Origin: Paragorgia papillata | Taxonomy: Eukaryota > Cnidaria > Anthozoa > Scleralcyonacea > Coralliidae | DNA length: 64,000 nucleotides | Reading direction: 5' to 3' | Assembly (NCBI GenBank): GCA_035771165.1 | Contig: JAWNZC010000238.1 | Coordinates: 1,618,001 to 1,682,000 of the forward strand | Shown: piece by piece, positions 44,501-59,052 of the stretch | Layout of the letters: each line of letters opens with the position of its first letter | Numbering within the stretch: position 1 is the first letter of the stretch | Program-made: the position numbers and the translations under genes | Notes under the pieces: generated by a model | Database searches by the model: none | Seen by the model: the letters and a program-made list of their open reading frames with translations, nothing else | Told to the model about the DNA's origin: nothing

Positions 44501-46149
44501 CTTTAGTATTTTACTCTGGCTAGCGCCAGACGATTTTACTTATGAAGGGGAGAGTTCTCAGGCGCCAAGGGGTTAATTAAGCCTTTACCGGGCAGATTAC
44601 CAAAAGCTAGGTCTCCACTTGACGAGTAAAATCGTCAGAGTAAAAATATTCTGGCGTTAGCCAGAGTAATTTAAAAATATTAAGTTACCAAATGGCAACC
44701 ATGCATGCCCGGTAAAGCGGGTTAAAGACGCGAAGAAGTTTAAACGATTAATTTCGTGCTTTAACCTTATATTTTTTATAATGGCAGTGCATCGAAATAC
44801 AGTTTGATGTGATAAATACTTTCATGCAGCGCATGATTGTTGTCGTGGGACAACGTCTTCATCTTCCTACTCTAACGCAAAACTAGTATACAGCTTTGAC
44901 CAAAAGGTCAAAGCCAAGCGCGAAAAGTACGATGTGAATTACTATTTAAATAGCGAAGCACACATTTACTATATTTATAGGCCAAAATCATACAAATAAA
45001 CCAAACTTGCCTCTCTGGGGATTATTAACGAGCATTTTCGCGCTTGGCTTTGGCCAGGACAACCTTAATTGATTTAGCTGTATATTTTTACTCGTGAAAG
45101 TGAGGCGTTCCGGGCTTCCGGCACGTCATCCGAAAAGGGTCACGCCTTTCATGAATGCATGGCTTCGGATAAAGTTGTTTCACAGCAACAATGCGAATGA
45201 AAAGGTTAACTAAGCCTCAAGACGTTGAAATTATGCAAATTAAACATTTTAACGTCACATGTGCATAATGAGTTGTTGAAAGAAGTTATAAATCTTTGCT
45301 ATTATTAAACGAAAATAATCCGAGGGAAGCGTGTGCGTGTGTTTCGCCCAGAACACTAAACATGTAGATTTTCAAGTGATTATATTTGACAATAGCAAAG
45401 ATATATAACTTGTTCCGCTAACTCATTATGCACGTGTGATGTCGCAACATGCGACATTTACATAAAACAAACTGAAATATCTCAAGAACGAAGCAAGGAA
45501 ACGAAAAACTGCAAAATATGCATGTTACTCTATCACTTTAAGTGTTCTTTCAAATAAGACAAACTTAATTTTCGTTTCATGGCCGGCACTTTATATAAGC
45601 CCTAATCAAACGAGAACGCAAGTCATCGCAAGTTGGCAGTCAGAAATTTCTGTGTCGGTCGTTCAAACACACAAATTAACAAAATAAAGGTTTCATGAGT
45701 GCTTTAAACAAGTTTTAACTTTGTCATGGTACATGATATTTTCGGGAAGCTATTCAGAGCAACTGACTGAGATAGCATGCTGCCAACTTGCGAGGACTTG
45801 CGTTCTCGTTTGATTGGGGCTTTAAAAACCGGCAAAAACCTTGCGCATGATCAGTGGAAGCGATAATACATTAAAACGTTCGGCACATGAGAGACGTTTG
45901 AATCACAGTCGGTATTAGGTTCGGCGCATGAGAAGAGCGATGTTTGAAACGGGCCTAAGTATAATATTACAGTACAAAATGTTACGATAAAGGAACTTCG
46001 TTGAGCTATATTAGTACTCAGAAAGAGTCTCAGAAATTTTCCTGAGTATATCTCTCTCTAAAAACTTTATTCTGTATTTCCGAGCGAACATTTTTCAAGT
46101 TTAAGAACAGTAAAGATATGCTATAAATCTAAACATGAGCATTGCTTAC
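41594..46149 (-). other. Receptor copy 2 intron
   Basis: Contains MITEs at 41624-42015, ~44295-44504, ~44507-44730, 44889-45082, ~45235-45580 and 45597-45823. Also a G/A-rich simple repeat (42308-42500) within the ~430 bp segment absent from U1, and (AT)n at 43343-43368. Confidence 0.75.
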
Positions 46150-46429
46150 TTTTAGTGTCAATTCCTCCAGGTGGTTGATCTTTGTAAATACTGGTGCATC
46201 CGGAAAAACGTTTGCCCTCTCCATTGACGTCTTTTCTTGGCAAAGTCTTTGGATTTAAACTGTTAAGCTTTAGATGATCGCTTCGAAGCAGGTCACCGTT
46301 TACTCGCATAATACACCAACAAACAAACAGAACGAAAGTTCTTTTCAAAAAAGAACAAGAATACGACTGAAGTAATAAAACCCAAATCATTGCGCTGAAT
46401 CTCAAATCGACCAGTCTAACCACAATCAT
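46150..46429 (-). CDS. Receptor-like protein copy 2, signal-peptide exon
   Basis: As in copy 1: ATG at 46429 (MIVVRLVDLRF) or 46390 (MIWVLLL), phase-1 donor GTAAGC, joins 41593. A few substitutions (GGIDTK instead of GEIETK). Confidence 0.72.
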
Positions 46430-46631
46430 GCAATGAGACTCGTAAGTGGATGGCTTTATTATGTATATTTAATTTATTATTGAGTCGTTTTTCTTTGTTC
46501 TTTCGAAGGCTTAATCGCATAAAGGGAATAATAATTAGAAACGAAATGAAGAATAAAACAAGGAAAATCTTTGTCCAAGGTGGAAAAAAAAGACAAAACT
46601 TTGTTGGACAACCTCCTCAATAATATAAAAT

Positions 46632-47889
46632 TAAGTCAGATAAGTCGGGATGTATCCGATATAAAGCCCTCGGACACTGCGCGTCCTCGGGTCTTTATAT
46701 ATCATATATCCCTGGTTCTCGGGATTTATCTATTACATCTTGTCGGCTTATTAAACATGATTGGCTATATATAATTATGGTCCACTGACTTGTATATTAT
46801 ATTGCCTTTCAGTTACAAAGTAAGTGCTTAGATCTCATTATTTCAAGGTGCTCTTAAGAGTAAAGTTTATAATTCTGACGTTTCGAAATCGAAAGTTCTT
46901 CGTTGAAGCAAACATGAGCTGAACTGAAGACGATACGTTTTTGTTTCCCTGGGACACAGATATAGTGCGGGCCAACCTCGTCCCCAGGGCCATTTTTGGG
47001 GGCTGGGCCAAGATGGCGGCCAAAAACAAAATGGCGGGAATAAATGGCCCTGGGGACGAGGTAGGTTGATGTCACGTGACCTCTGTCGAAATATGAAATA
47101 CAATGTAAGGCCTACGCTAAACGTCGCAAAATAGACGAATTTAATTCGTATCAGTAACTTCGTCGGTAATGCGACGTAAATGCGACGTCGAGTTATTAAA
47201 ACGTCGAACTTCAGTCGAATATAATTGTTTTTACTTGGACGCGTTGAGCCTGAAAACGATTCCTTGAACTCGTCGTGCACTAACTTGAACACGCATTATC
47301 GTCGCATTATCTATCCGTCGAATTTAATTGCCGAGACGAATGTAATTCGTGTGTTGAATTTAATCGAGTTATACGTCGCAGTTTCGTCGAATAAAATTCA
47401 AACAATTAAATTCGTCTGAATTAAATTCGTCTATTGTGCGACGTTTAGCGCAGGCCTCAAATACGACGACGAGAGATTCGAATGTAGCTGAGGCCTATCG
47501 CACGATAGACGAATTTAGTTCAGACGAATTGGGTTGCTTGAATTTTATTCGACGAAACTGCGACGTATAACTCGATTAAATTTGACACACGAATTAAATT
47601 CGTCTCGGAAATTAAATTCGTCTGAGCCGGACGGATAATGCAACGATAATGCGTGTTCGAGCCGGTTACACGACGAATTATCGTCGCGTTGAATTCAATG
47701 TTTCTCTTCTGTCTGTGACAATTCGGCGTTGTGGCGTGGAGCCTGAAACGACTTCCTGACATCAGTAAAAACAATTAAATTCGACGTTTAACTCGACGTC
47801 GCATTTACGTCGCATTACCGACGAAGATAATTCGAATTAAATTCGTGTGAATTAAATTCGTCTATTGTGTGACGTTTAGCGCAGACCTG
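46632..47889. mobile_element. U2 copies of hairpin and foldback MITEs upstream of the receptor
   Basis: Hairpin ~46632-46740, AACCTCGTCCCCAGGG foldback 46974-47062, paired ACGTCG foldbacks 47109-47457 and 47491-47889. Between the second and third, U1 has an extra ~35 bp (26908-26950) that U2 and U3 lack. Confidence 0.8.
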
Positions 47890-47994
47890 AGAAGCGTGTA
47901 ACAATAACAACTTGGAATAATTATTGTGACACAGCGAACTTTGCAGGTGGAGAATAATGATATTAGGTGAGTAGAGAAAAACTCATTTCGACCG

Positions 47995-48130
47995 CAGCTG
48001 CATGGATTCTTACTCGCGACCTTCGGTTTTAGCTCAGTCGGTAGAGCGTCGTACTAGTAAACCAATGGTCGCGGGTTCGAATCCCAGCCGCGGTTAAATA
48101 GAGTTTTTCTCTATACTTACCCGAGGTATG
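47995..48130 (+). mobile_element. tRNA-Thr-like SINE, U2
   Basis: tRNA-like part 48029-48093, with A-box TAGCTCAGTCGG, loop CTAGTAA and B-box GGTTCGAATCC. Same preceding inverted segment as in U1. Confidence 0.75.
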
Positions 48131-49577
48131 GTTTATCACTTGGAGTATCCAACACCAGATGATTTAGTACTCTATCTAACACCAGACGATTTTACTCTGT
48201 CTAACGCCAGACTATTAACTCTGTCTAACACTAGACTATTTTACTCTGTCTAACACCAGACTATTTTACTCTGTCTAACACTAGACTATTTTACTCTGTC
48301 TAACACCAGACTATTTTACTCTATCTAACACCAGACGATTTTACTCTGTCTAACGCCAGACTATTATACTCTGTCTAACACTAGACTATTTTACTCTGTC
48401 TAACACCAGACTATTTTACTGTATCTAACACCAGACTATTTTACTCTGTCTAACACCAGACTATTTTACTCTGTCTAACACTAGACTATTTTACTCTGTC
48501 TAACACCAGACGATCTTACTCTATCTAACACCAGACGATTTTACTCTGTCTAACGCCAGACTATTAACTCTGTCTAACACTAGACTATTTTACTCTGTCT
48601 AACACCAGACTATTTTACTCTGTCTAACACTAGACTATTTTACTCTGTCTAACACCAGACTATTTTACTCTATCTAACACCAGACGATTTTACTCTGTCT
48701 AACGCCAGACTATTATACTCTGTCTAACACTAGACTATTTTACTCTGTCTAACACCAGACTATTTTACTGTATCTAACACCAGACTATTTTACTCTGTCT
48801 AACACCAGACTATTTTACTCTGTCTAACACTAGACTATTTTACTCTGTCTAACACCAGACGATTTTACTCTGTCTAACACCAGACGATTTTACTCGGTCT
48901 AACACCAGACGATTTTACTCTGTCTAACACCAGACGATTTTACTCTGTCTAACGCCAGACTATTATACTCTGTCTAACACTAGACTATTTTACTCTGTCT
49001 AACACCAGACTATTTTACTGTATCTAACACCAGACTATTTTACTCTGTCTAACACCAGACTATTTTACTCTGTCTAACACTAGACTATTTTACTCTGTCT
49101 AACACCAGACGATTTTACTCTGTCTAACACCAGACGATTTTACTCGGTCTAACACCAGACGATTTTACTCTGTCTAACACCAGACGATTTTACTCTGTCT
49201 AACGCCAGACTATTTTACTCTGTCTAACACCAGACTATTTTACTCTGACTAACACCAGACTATTTTACTCTGTCTAACACCAGACTATTTTACTCTGACT
49301 AACACCAGACTATTTTACTCTAGCTAACACCAGACGATTTAGTACTCTGTTTAATTTAACACCAGACGATTTTACCCAGGCCAACACCAGACGATTTTAC
49401 CCTGGCGCTAACACCACTCTGTATAACACCAGACGATTTTACTCTGGCTAATACCATGCTATTTTACTCTGGCTACAACACCAGACTATTTTACTCCGGT
49501 TACCACCAGACTGTTTTACTCTGTCTAACACCACACGATTTTACCCTGGCCAACGCCAGACGATTTTACTCTGGCTA

Positions 49578-49760
49578 TAGACCTTATTCAAAAATGGCCG
49601 CCGAATTAGAATTCTTTTATGTGCATATAAATTAGCCCTTATGACCTCGTTTTAAAGTAAAAATTATTTTGAATTTCACACATGAAAATGAGTTCATAAG
49701 GGCTAATTTATATGTATATAAAAGAATTTTAATTCGACGGCCATTTTTGAATAAGGTCTA
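49578..49760. mobile_element. Foldback MITE inside the satellite, U2
   Basis: Same element as 29271-29453. Here both ends read TAGACCTTATTC / GAATAAGGTCTA, a better pair than in U1. Confidence 0.85.
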
Positions 49761-50059
49761 TAACGCCAGACTATTTTACTCTGGCTATAACACCGGATGA
49801 TTTTACTCTGTCGCGTCTAACAGCAACAACAACAACATTTTAATTAAATTTCGAGAATAGCGTAAGAAAAATATTTGCTTGCAAAACACATGGTAATTAT
49901 ATTAATATTTTTTTCCTAGCAGAGCAGATACCAATCTGCAAAGTAGTAACATTGTTCATTGTATCTTCGGACTAGTGTTTATAAATATAAACACCATTTC
50001 AATACATACAGTTCCCTAAGAAAAACTAAACAAAAACAGTAGCGGCACTAAGTATATAT

Positions 50060-50840
50060 TTCTTTTATATGTCTTATTATTTGGGAAACTCCAATATACT
50101 CATAAGTATAGCGAAAAGTGTACTTTTTATCTTATTTTTAAATTTAACTTTATTTAACAATTTCACAGAAAGAGGGAGAGCATTCCAGATTTGAACTCCA
50201 ACTCTTGAAAATGATTTTCTTAATTTTTCAGTCCTTGAATAATTAACATAATAATTTTCATTTGATGTTGACCAAGTTTTATAATTATGCATTTTACCAG
50301 TTTTCTTTAAAATATTAGTAATACCCACAGGGGTCAACTGCATGACAATGAATGCCATGCATTAAATTGCAAAGGGACTCAAAATACAAAAATGCCAAAG
50401 GAAGGGTTTTAGATTGAATGAAAAACGGGATTGCATGGTCTCTCACATTAGCAAAGTATATCAAGCGAATTGCTCTTTTTTTTTAGAATTCAAAGCTTCA
50501 GATATTTTTGGGCACATATATTGACCCCAGGCATGATAGACCATATGTCAAACATGGTGAAATTAATGTTCAAAAAATACTTAAAAGAGGATGTCGAGGA
50601 ATAAAATGTCTTAATTTTGTAATAATTCCAATTGATTTACTGATTTTTTGACATATATATAATCTATATGATGTGTCCAAGAAAACGCAGCATCAATAAA
50701 TACTCCTAAGTATTTAACACACTCTTTCATATCTAAAATCTGTTCTATCTTAGTTACTAAATTGGTGATTTTTATTTGGGGTATGAACGGCAACCTTTTC
50801 TGGTACGGTTTGAAGATAACAATTAGATTGACCAGATTGA
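50060..50840 (-). pseudogene. Non-LTR retrotransposon RT C-terminal fragment, U2
   Basis: Copy of the U1 fragment with the same frame break. ORF pieces at 50077-50358 and 50611-50868 retain the IWNALPLSVK and YLGVFIDAAFSW motifs. Confidence 0.8.
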
Positions 50841-51334
50841 CCAGACTATATTTTACTCTGGCTAACACCAGACTATTTTACTCTGTCTTACACCAGACGT
50901 CCAGACTATTTTACTCCGTCTAACACCAGACTGTTTTACTCTGCATGGCAACACCAGACTGTTTTACTCTGTCTAACACCAGACTATTTTACTCTGTCTA
51001 ACACGACTGTTTTACTCTGGCAACACCAGACTGTTTTACTCTGGCCAACACCAGACTGTTTTACTCTGGCTAACACCAGACTATTTTACTCTGGTTAACA
51101 CCAGATGATTTTACTCTGACTAACACCAGACTATTTTACTCTGGTTAACACCAGATGATTTTACTCTGGTTAACACCAGATGATTTTAGTCTGTCTAACG
51201 CCAAACGATTTTACTCTGGCTAACGCAAGACTATTTTACTCTGGCTATAACACCAGAGTATTTTACTCTGGCTAACGCCAGCTGTATTTTAACGCTTCCA
51301 TGCACTTTGCAACCACCTCGAAAAGTTGTCGTTG

Positions 51335-51838
51335 TAAAAAGTGTCTCCACATTCTAAAAGCTTGTGAGAATGATTTAGTTCGAGCCATCGAGTCACTCGT
51401 TCAGGACAAGGCTATGAAGCCGGTCACGCCTATGCCACCGCTCCCTCACACCTCCCCGGCCCAACGCGTCTCCATGTTACAACACATGCCTTTCGGTACA
51501 GCCATGGCGCGGCCCGCAGTCTTATATTGGCTGCCATTTACCCGGGGTATATCCACGGGATTGGTCCCCACGGTGCGAGCTCCCTGGGAGTTCATCAGTG
51601 GAATCGGCTACAAAAAAACCCGTATGGTTTCCACGGGGATAAAACGCCGTTGTGTATCACTTCGCCGAATCAGGCTTTCTGTAATAAACCGGCTTTCTCA
51701 TCAAGGGCGCTCGTCTCACCGGAGTTACCGAGTAAGACGAGTGAAGGAAAGTGTGAAGACTGTTTGAAGCTTTTGAATGTGGGCGATACGTTTTGCAGTC
51801 AATGTGGAAAAATTACTTCGAATAATCCGTCAGCTTGA
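51335..51838 (+). pseudogene. Truncated DMRT exon 2 pseudogene, U2
   Basis: Nearly identical to the U1 pseudogene, with the same 5' truncation, internal deletion and frameshift. Confidence 0.9.
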
Positions 51839-51858
51839 TGTACACCGTTTAGCCAATG

Positions 51859-52390
51859 GACCTTTTCACCAATAGCGGCGCCACCTTGAATTCGCAATGC
51901 ATTGTGGTCTATCCAGGGTAACAAACTCAATTAAAAGTGTTGAGACACAATGAGGTAATTTTTTTTATAAACACTTTCGTGGCAACAATGTCTAAATATA
52001 ATCGTTGTGACTATTTGGTAAAGCAACAATTCACTGACGTATAAGGAAAGGATAAGCATTATTACTTTCACTAATATTACTTTATAAATATACTTTTGTG
52101 GCAAGAATGTCTAAATATATGAACGTTGTAATATTAGTGAAAGTAATAATGCTTGCACGTATAAGGATACATTTGTCATGAATCTATCCTTATACTGTAC
52201 GTCCGAGAATTGTTGCTTTTACCAATATGACAACGATTATATTTAGACATTGTTGCCACGAAAGTGTTTATAAAGAAAAAAATACCTCATTGCGTCTCAA
52301 GACTACGCAATCACCTTTTTAATTAAGCTTGTTACCCTGGATAGATCACAATGCATTGTGAATTCAAGATGGCGCCGCTATTGGTGAAAG
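51859..52390. mobile_element. Foldback MITE downstream of DMRT pseudogene, U2
   Basis: Same as 31591-32117. Confidence 0.8.
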
Positions 52391-52821
52391 TGTAAAAACC
52401 AGCTTCAATTGACAGAAAAATGGAGAAATTAAGAGATTAACATCCGTAACATGCGCTCAAAGCTAATTTTTACTGATCATATCTACATTCATAAGTATAG
52501 ATTTTTTTTATCTTTTGATATGCTTCTTAACCCAAGTGCAGCCACCCAGTGCAGCCAAACCAATTATCAAGATGCTGAAATAGGCCAAAGTTAGTGGTCC
52601 AGAATCTGGATCACAGCGTTGATTGGCTAACAGCAGGATTAAACATCGCTCAGAGTGCGTTCACAAATACAAGCAGAGTTTGGTAAATTTGTGTGTTTGT
52701 TTACATCAGTTACTTATCTGCTCTTTAAATGCCCGCTACTTACATGAATCGAACCGATACATCACCTCCTAACAACAGGATTGCAGGATTTTCATGCGTG
52801 CGCTGTTTGTAGTAAAAAAAC

Positions 52822-53057
<236 letters not shown>

Positions 53058-53069
53058 GTTTTCACTTAC

Positions 53070-53312
53070 CGCAAAACTGCAATCCAAATAACTTGTAACC
53101 TTTCTTCATCGCAGCCTCAGCACAGTGGCATGTAAATGCTGCCAAGTATATTTGTCCCAGTTGTACGTACCAAGCGACATTGTAGCCATTATATACCGTA
53201 CTATATACGTCCCTTACATTAAGAAGTTGTTCCGGAAGGACGCGATCTGATCTTTTGTGTTTATAACAGCCAACAACTTTGCAACGAACTCGATATCCAC
53301 ATTTGGATTCCA
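53070..53312 (-). CDS. Orphan Cys-rich extracellular domain exon, U2
   Basis: Same 243 bp phase-1/phase-1 exon as 32709-32951, with one visible change (GYRVRC for GYRGRC). Here the intron side keeps the GGGA/GGAA tract (53323-53377), which on the minus strand is a CCTTCCCTCCC polypyrimidine tract in front of the acceptor. The nearest upstream exon on the strand is the receptor copy 3 main exon. Confidence 0.5.
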
Positions 53313-53933
53313 CTTTTATATGAACGGAGGGAAGGAAGGAGGGAGGAAGGGAAGGGAGGGAGGGAGGGAAGGAATCTTTTAAATAACTTTATTTACACGG
53401 AGTCCGCATTGCGCAGATTAACTGGTTAAAATTACGATCATAAGTGCATGCAGTGTCTGGCCACCATCAGCAACTGCATGTGGACAGCTGTTTCATCCTC
53501 TTTGGGACTCGTCAGCACAGTGTAGCTGATGGTGAGCCAGCATGCATGCACATATACATAAGGTATATATGAACATCACAATCAAGAGACGGATGTGGGA
53601 TACAACATCAAGTTACAATCTAAACATTTTAATTCACTTGTATTGAAAAAAAATAATACATATCAGTGTATCACTATAGTATGACATGCGTTCAAAAACA
53701 ACAATTAACAATCTTTTTTTTCGTGGCGTAATAATGATAATAATCAGTCTTTTTCAATTCAAAAGATAAAAGTACATATATTAAGTTACAAAGATTAGGT
53801 TTATATAGAAAGTTAAGAATTACATCATATAGTTAAAACGACGACTTAAAACGTTGACTTTGGGGTGGTGACTAGTCTTTCTTCTTAAAGAGTAGTAATG
53901 TTTAAGAAATCGGTGTACACATGACTTATAGTT

Positions 53934-56900
53934 TCAAGACGCGCAGAAACACAACAACTTGATACAAAACTTAGCGAGAAGTGATATTAATTTGAGAAAA
54001 AGACGGTATGTTAGGACTAAAACGATTAACACGATAGGAGAAAGGATAAGAATATTTTCCGTTATATTTAACGTCGTGAGCAAGTTTAAACTGCTGGAGG
54101 AATAGGAGTAATCTTCTCCTTGGTAAAGAGCTTTGACCAGCGTGAAGCCACAAAGAATTGTAAGAATGCTTAAAGAAATTGTCTCAAGGAGATTCTCCAT
54201 TTTACCAGTGTATGGCTGCACGTACAAATGAGATACAAGGATAAGAACGCATAATATCAAAAGTATAATCATGCGCAGACGATTGTCATAGCAAAAAGTT
54301 GAGGCTAGAATGAGGATCAATCGACGAAAAATCAACGCACCTTCCCAAGGTATTTGTGACTTGGGGAAACAAAGAAACGAAGAGTGTTCTTTAAAAGGTC
54401 CCAAAAGAACACGAAGAATTGCATTTATTTTGATTGTTTCATCGTTTGTTTCTTGCTCTAGTTGCCCTTCGTTTGTTACCGAGACATAACGGCTGGGCCG
54501 ATATTTTATCAAAACATAAATACAATAAAAACAGAATGGCAAGGGGAAAAAAACAACCAAGACAAAAATAAAGAGGGGTAATTAATCGAAACTTTAAAAG
54601 ATACGATCCAAGAACAGGTACAGCGAAAAATGGAAGAACAAATATAAACAAATAAGCAAACAAAAAGTAGTGAAAAGTCTGGTAGCACTGCAATGTTCCA
54701 TCAATAAATAGAACCATGTTTTCACCAATAGGGACGCAGTGTAGGAGAGTTAGGCAAAGACCTGCAGACGCAGAATAAAGAACTAGCCTGATTTGAGTGA
54801 AAGCCCGAAGAACACGAACAGAAAATCTGTTCTTCTGTACAATTGGTACCCGTTCCATTTCATGTAAATGAGAACAAGTTGCTGGTGAAAGGGGGGGATT
54901 TCTTTTCTTTTTCAACACGCGTATAACATTAATCCACCCTTTCCAGAGCAAGACAGTTAGAGCCATGAGTACTAGCACACATACTCCACTGGAGTAAAGA
55001 ATGGTGATTTTTAAAACTGGGCGAAGGTCTTTGAGAGGACATCCTACATGAACATAATTTGTAATAACAAGATTTATAATTCCAGAAAAAATAGCCTTGA
55101 ATCTTTCCAAAAGATTAGTATCCGCTTTGCCTTCAAAATGTGCACTTGTAGAGAACAGGTAAACTATCTGATAGTAATAAAAGAAAATTTTAACATAACC
55201 ACTGACATTTGACCTTCGCTTAACTGCACTCTCGGAAAAACCGATTTGTTGGTTACTGTTATTATTAGAAGAACCTTCTGTATTATTTTCCATACATGTT
55301 TTTTTGGAGAAAAAGACCTTTCCTACTATATAAGCAATGTCTTCAAAATAAAGAAAGAAAATGAGATAGGAGATGCAGAGGAAAGCAGCCATTAACCAGA
55401 ACATATAATGGTTACATTCTTCGTTTGCGCGACACGTGGTATCGAAAAGACCTTCTGACATACCACCTGGACATCTGCCACACAGTCGTCCACTCCGATT
55501 ACCATAACAACTGTTATACGACTTACAGTCTTTGCTATTACAGCAATATCCAGGTGGACAGGGGAGGAATGAAACCTCCTTTTGGGCTACATAACCCCAA
55601 AAGTTCCGCTTTGCTGTGATGTGTCCATTTGAGCATTCCCCTCCCCTAGGACACCTGTGACATTTGGCTTCCTGTGTGTTATTGGTAGTGGTTACTCCTC
55701 TTTCTAATGAGTAAGTTCTCTGTGGACAGTAGTGTCTGTTGACACAAGAGTACGAAAGGTATATTTTATACTTTTCATCTACTGATTTGTAAGTTTCATT
55801 ATGTAGCAAATTACCTGTTGGACAATAAAGCGAAGCTCCTATCTGCTCATACACACCCAAATCAAGTTTAAAGTTATCATCGTTTTTATATCTTGCTAGC
55901 AGGTGAAGAATAATGATTTGGTTGTGTTTTATAGCAGTGATGTTAAAAGTATTGTTACGTTTAAATTCCATTCGACTGAGTGATTGTGCATAAATTTGCA
56001 TGGCATTACCAATCAACTGTCCGTTCTCGAAATAGCAATCTTCAAAAGACACCCGCGTCCAATCAGCTACAAAAATCACTCCTGTGTTCGAAAAATAGCC
56101 GAGAAAGTTATCAAAAAATTTACAGGAAGACATTAGGAACACTCCCCCCTCTAAATATACTGCTGAAGTTAAACCATTACTCAGAATATCGTTTCTCTCA
56201 TAACTGTTTTTCGAGAAGGTGTTGTTTTTAAGTATGACACGAGAAAAGCGTTTGTATCCAGGTTTTCCCAAGCTGATCCGTAGTGAAGTTTTCTTGTTGT
56301 TCCTGAAGATGCAATTCACCACACTCACTTGATTGTTTCTCAAATGATTTAATGTTCTAATATCGATCCCCACACTTCCTGCGCGATTATTCTTGAATAT
56401 ATTCTGATTTAAGTTTATAAGTACTGAAGCATTCGATACATAATCTCTTTTGGAGTATATGCGAAAACACGGGAGAAGACCGCCGACACAATTCGTGAAT
56501 GTTGTTTCAGAAATAGTGATATTTATTTCTTTGGCGCTGAACAAGAGTGAAAAACCGTACTCGGTATCTGCCGAGTTATTTCCATTGAATGTACTACGTA
56601 ACATTGTTAGTGTAAATACTTGGCAAGTTCGGTTTTGGTCTTTTGTGGTCATTAGATTAACATTTGTTTCAATGAAAACTGTATCAACAAATCTTGCTGT
56701 CAGGTTCAAGCACCCCATTGTAGCGACACCGAATAATGTGCTCTTTATCAGTCTTGAATTAAATATTTCAAAGTAGCATTCTCCTGAACTCAGTACAATA
56801 TGGTTACCATTATCTTTAAAAATACAGTTGTTAATTGTCATGAACATGTCTGAATATGAACTTTCAACGGCATGGAATGCTCCCGTTATTTCTAAATTGT

Positions 56901-57221
56901 CGAATAAGACACGCGACTTGAACCCGTGGCGACCTTGTATTTTGAAGAGCGGTTGGTTGTTTCGAACACATCCGCGTATAACTGGTCGTCCATTTTTTCC
57001 AATTATAGACAATGGTTTGTTGATTATAATGGGTAATTTATTTTGTCCCGAGTAGCTACATTCTACATATTGTTTTCCTTGTGTATGGTTGACGTAGATG
57101 GTGTCTCCGTGACGTGAAATATTCATGACAGTGAAACGAATACTGCGACAAGGTAATGAAATGGTTCCACATCCAGGAATATCTTGACCAAAATGGCTAA
57201 CTGACAGCTCTCTGCATTGAA
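53934..57221 (-). pseudogene. Receptor-like protein copy 3, main exon, frameshifted near the C-terminus
   Basis: Same architecture. A run of seven A at 54547-54553 (six in copies 1 and 2) shifts the frame ~30 codons upstream of the site shifted in copy 2, towards the same frame; the protein would end with the same FDKISAQPLCLGNKRRATRA tail (stop at 54439). The last 208 residues stay open in another frame (53934-54560). Clustered changes lie in the Cys-rich region (CVNRHYCPQRT, and GHITAKR for GQLTAKR), including extra residues. Confidence 0.8.
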
Positions 57222-59011
57222 CTAAAATTACAAGAATATTTTGATTAATTATAGTCGAACCCCTATTAATACGCATGTGGTGACCAGCTGTTTGTGTCTA
57301 TATACGTAGTTTGTTCTCACTATAATTCTATAAGACAATACAGCACTAACTGACTTAAACCGGTTCACAATTCAAAGTGTTGGTCTCTCTCGATTAATCT
57401 CAAGTGTTGGTTGTTACTGTTATTAAAGAAAACGTTAATTTTGATATGGATTTGTCCGCTTGAGAGAGGTTAATTTGCTCACTTGAGCCCAAGATAGTTG
57501 TCCGTTTCCACTTAAGATGGGTGTCCACTTAAAAGGGGTTGTAACTATAGTGTTGTGTTAAAGAAATGGCTGGGACCTCGCCTATGTGTCCGCTTAAGAG
57601 AGGTGTGCGTTTAAAAGGGGTGTCTGTTAATAGGGTTCATCTATATAATTCTCGCTAATTTCCTTTGATTTTGGCTCATGCATGAATTATTCGTTCAGGG
57701 CGGCATCCGACTCTCACGTCTTATACATTTTACTATCGCTAACGTCAGACAATTTTATTTGTCACAGGGAAAATCCACCGACAGAAAAGGATTATGAGTA
57801 ACTCCAGGTGGGACCCCCACCTGTCCTTTGTTGCATTTTTTATGACGCGTGATTTGCAATCACTGATGTAAAGTTAAGGCATTAGAACTAATATTTGTCA
57901 CTTAACTAGATTAAACTACATGTTCTATGAAATTGGAGAGTGAGGGGGAGGGAGAGAGAGGGAGGGAGAGAGGGAGGGAGTGAGAGAAGGGAGTGAGAGA
58001 AATAGAGAGAGGGGGGAGGGGGGGAGAGAGAGAGGGAGGGAGCGAGAGGGGGGGCAGAGGGAGCGGAGGAGGAAGGGAGGAAGCGAGAGAGAGGGTGGGG
58101 AAAGAGGGGGTGGGGGGGGTGGGGGGGGGGGGGAGAGAGAAAGAGAGTTTACTGTGTCACGAATATATAGCGACTCTAAGAATTATTTGATAGTTGATAA
58201 TTTTGACTGACTCATTGCTAAAAGATCAAGATTTTGATGTCTCATCCAAATACGCAATTCATCAATATGACAAGTTAAACTTGTAATATTTAAAGAATTA
58301 GCAATCTTAAAGCCTCTTAAATTAGGAATACTAGCAAGTGAAGTTTCATTACGATTTAAGTGAACCTTTCGACTGTTGAGTGATCTTTCGTTTAATGTTG
58401 GATGAGTGAGAAAGATTAATAGGTTTTTAAACTAACGGAATGAAAGTAGCCCTTTCTTTGTTTGTTCTCTTTATTACTGGCTTCTTTAAAGTCACCACGC
58501 GGAGTTATTTCAGATAAGGCAATCTTTGTGCTATAGGACATTCTTTTTGTACCATAAATATAGGTTTTCAACCTTTTCTCAGGTTTTTTCTGCTGTGTCT
58601 TTCCTCAATTAGTTATTGGTTCCAGTATGAATTATCAATTCATCAATATGAATTATCAATTCATCTGGTTTGATGTGGTGCGACATGTTTTCAACCGTTG
58701 CTCCCGAGAAAGATTTGACAGTAACTCGTTGCTTAATCGCCAACCTTCGATCCGAGAGAGAACAGAAGTCACTAACAATAACGGTGTTTCTTTGTTTTGG
58801 CTTAATTGTTTGTAGTGCATGTGCATGGCTTTCGTTACCTGAATTAGTTGTAGTTGTTTTCGGTGAGCTATCGCGGTCGAAAGGCTGTTTAAATGGTTTT
58901 CGTTTTGGTGATTATCTTTAGACATTGAGAGGGAGAAAGAGAGAAATTTTTATTTGAATTCGGAATCTCATCAATTTACAATTGTTTTTCGTAAGAGCCG
59001 AATTAAGTTAT

Positions 59012-59052
<41 letters not shown>

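Larger units (their letters stand above)
48145..51290. repeat. 25 bp satellite array, U2, with higher-order pattern
   Basis: Same monomer as in U1. Between 48145 and 49200 variant monomers (ACTATTAACTC, ACTATTATACTC, CACTAGAC) recur in the same order, giving a higher-order repeat not seen in U1. Interrupted by the foldback at 49578-49760 and the LINE fragment at 50060-50840. Confidence 0.92.
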
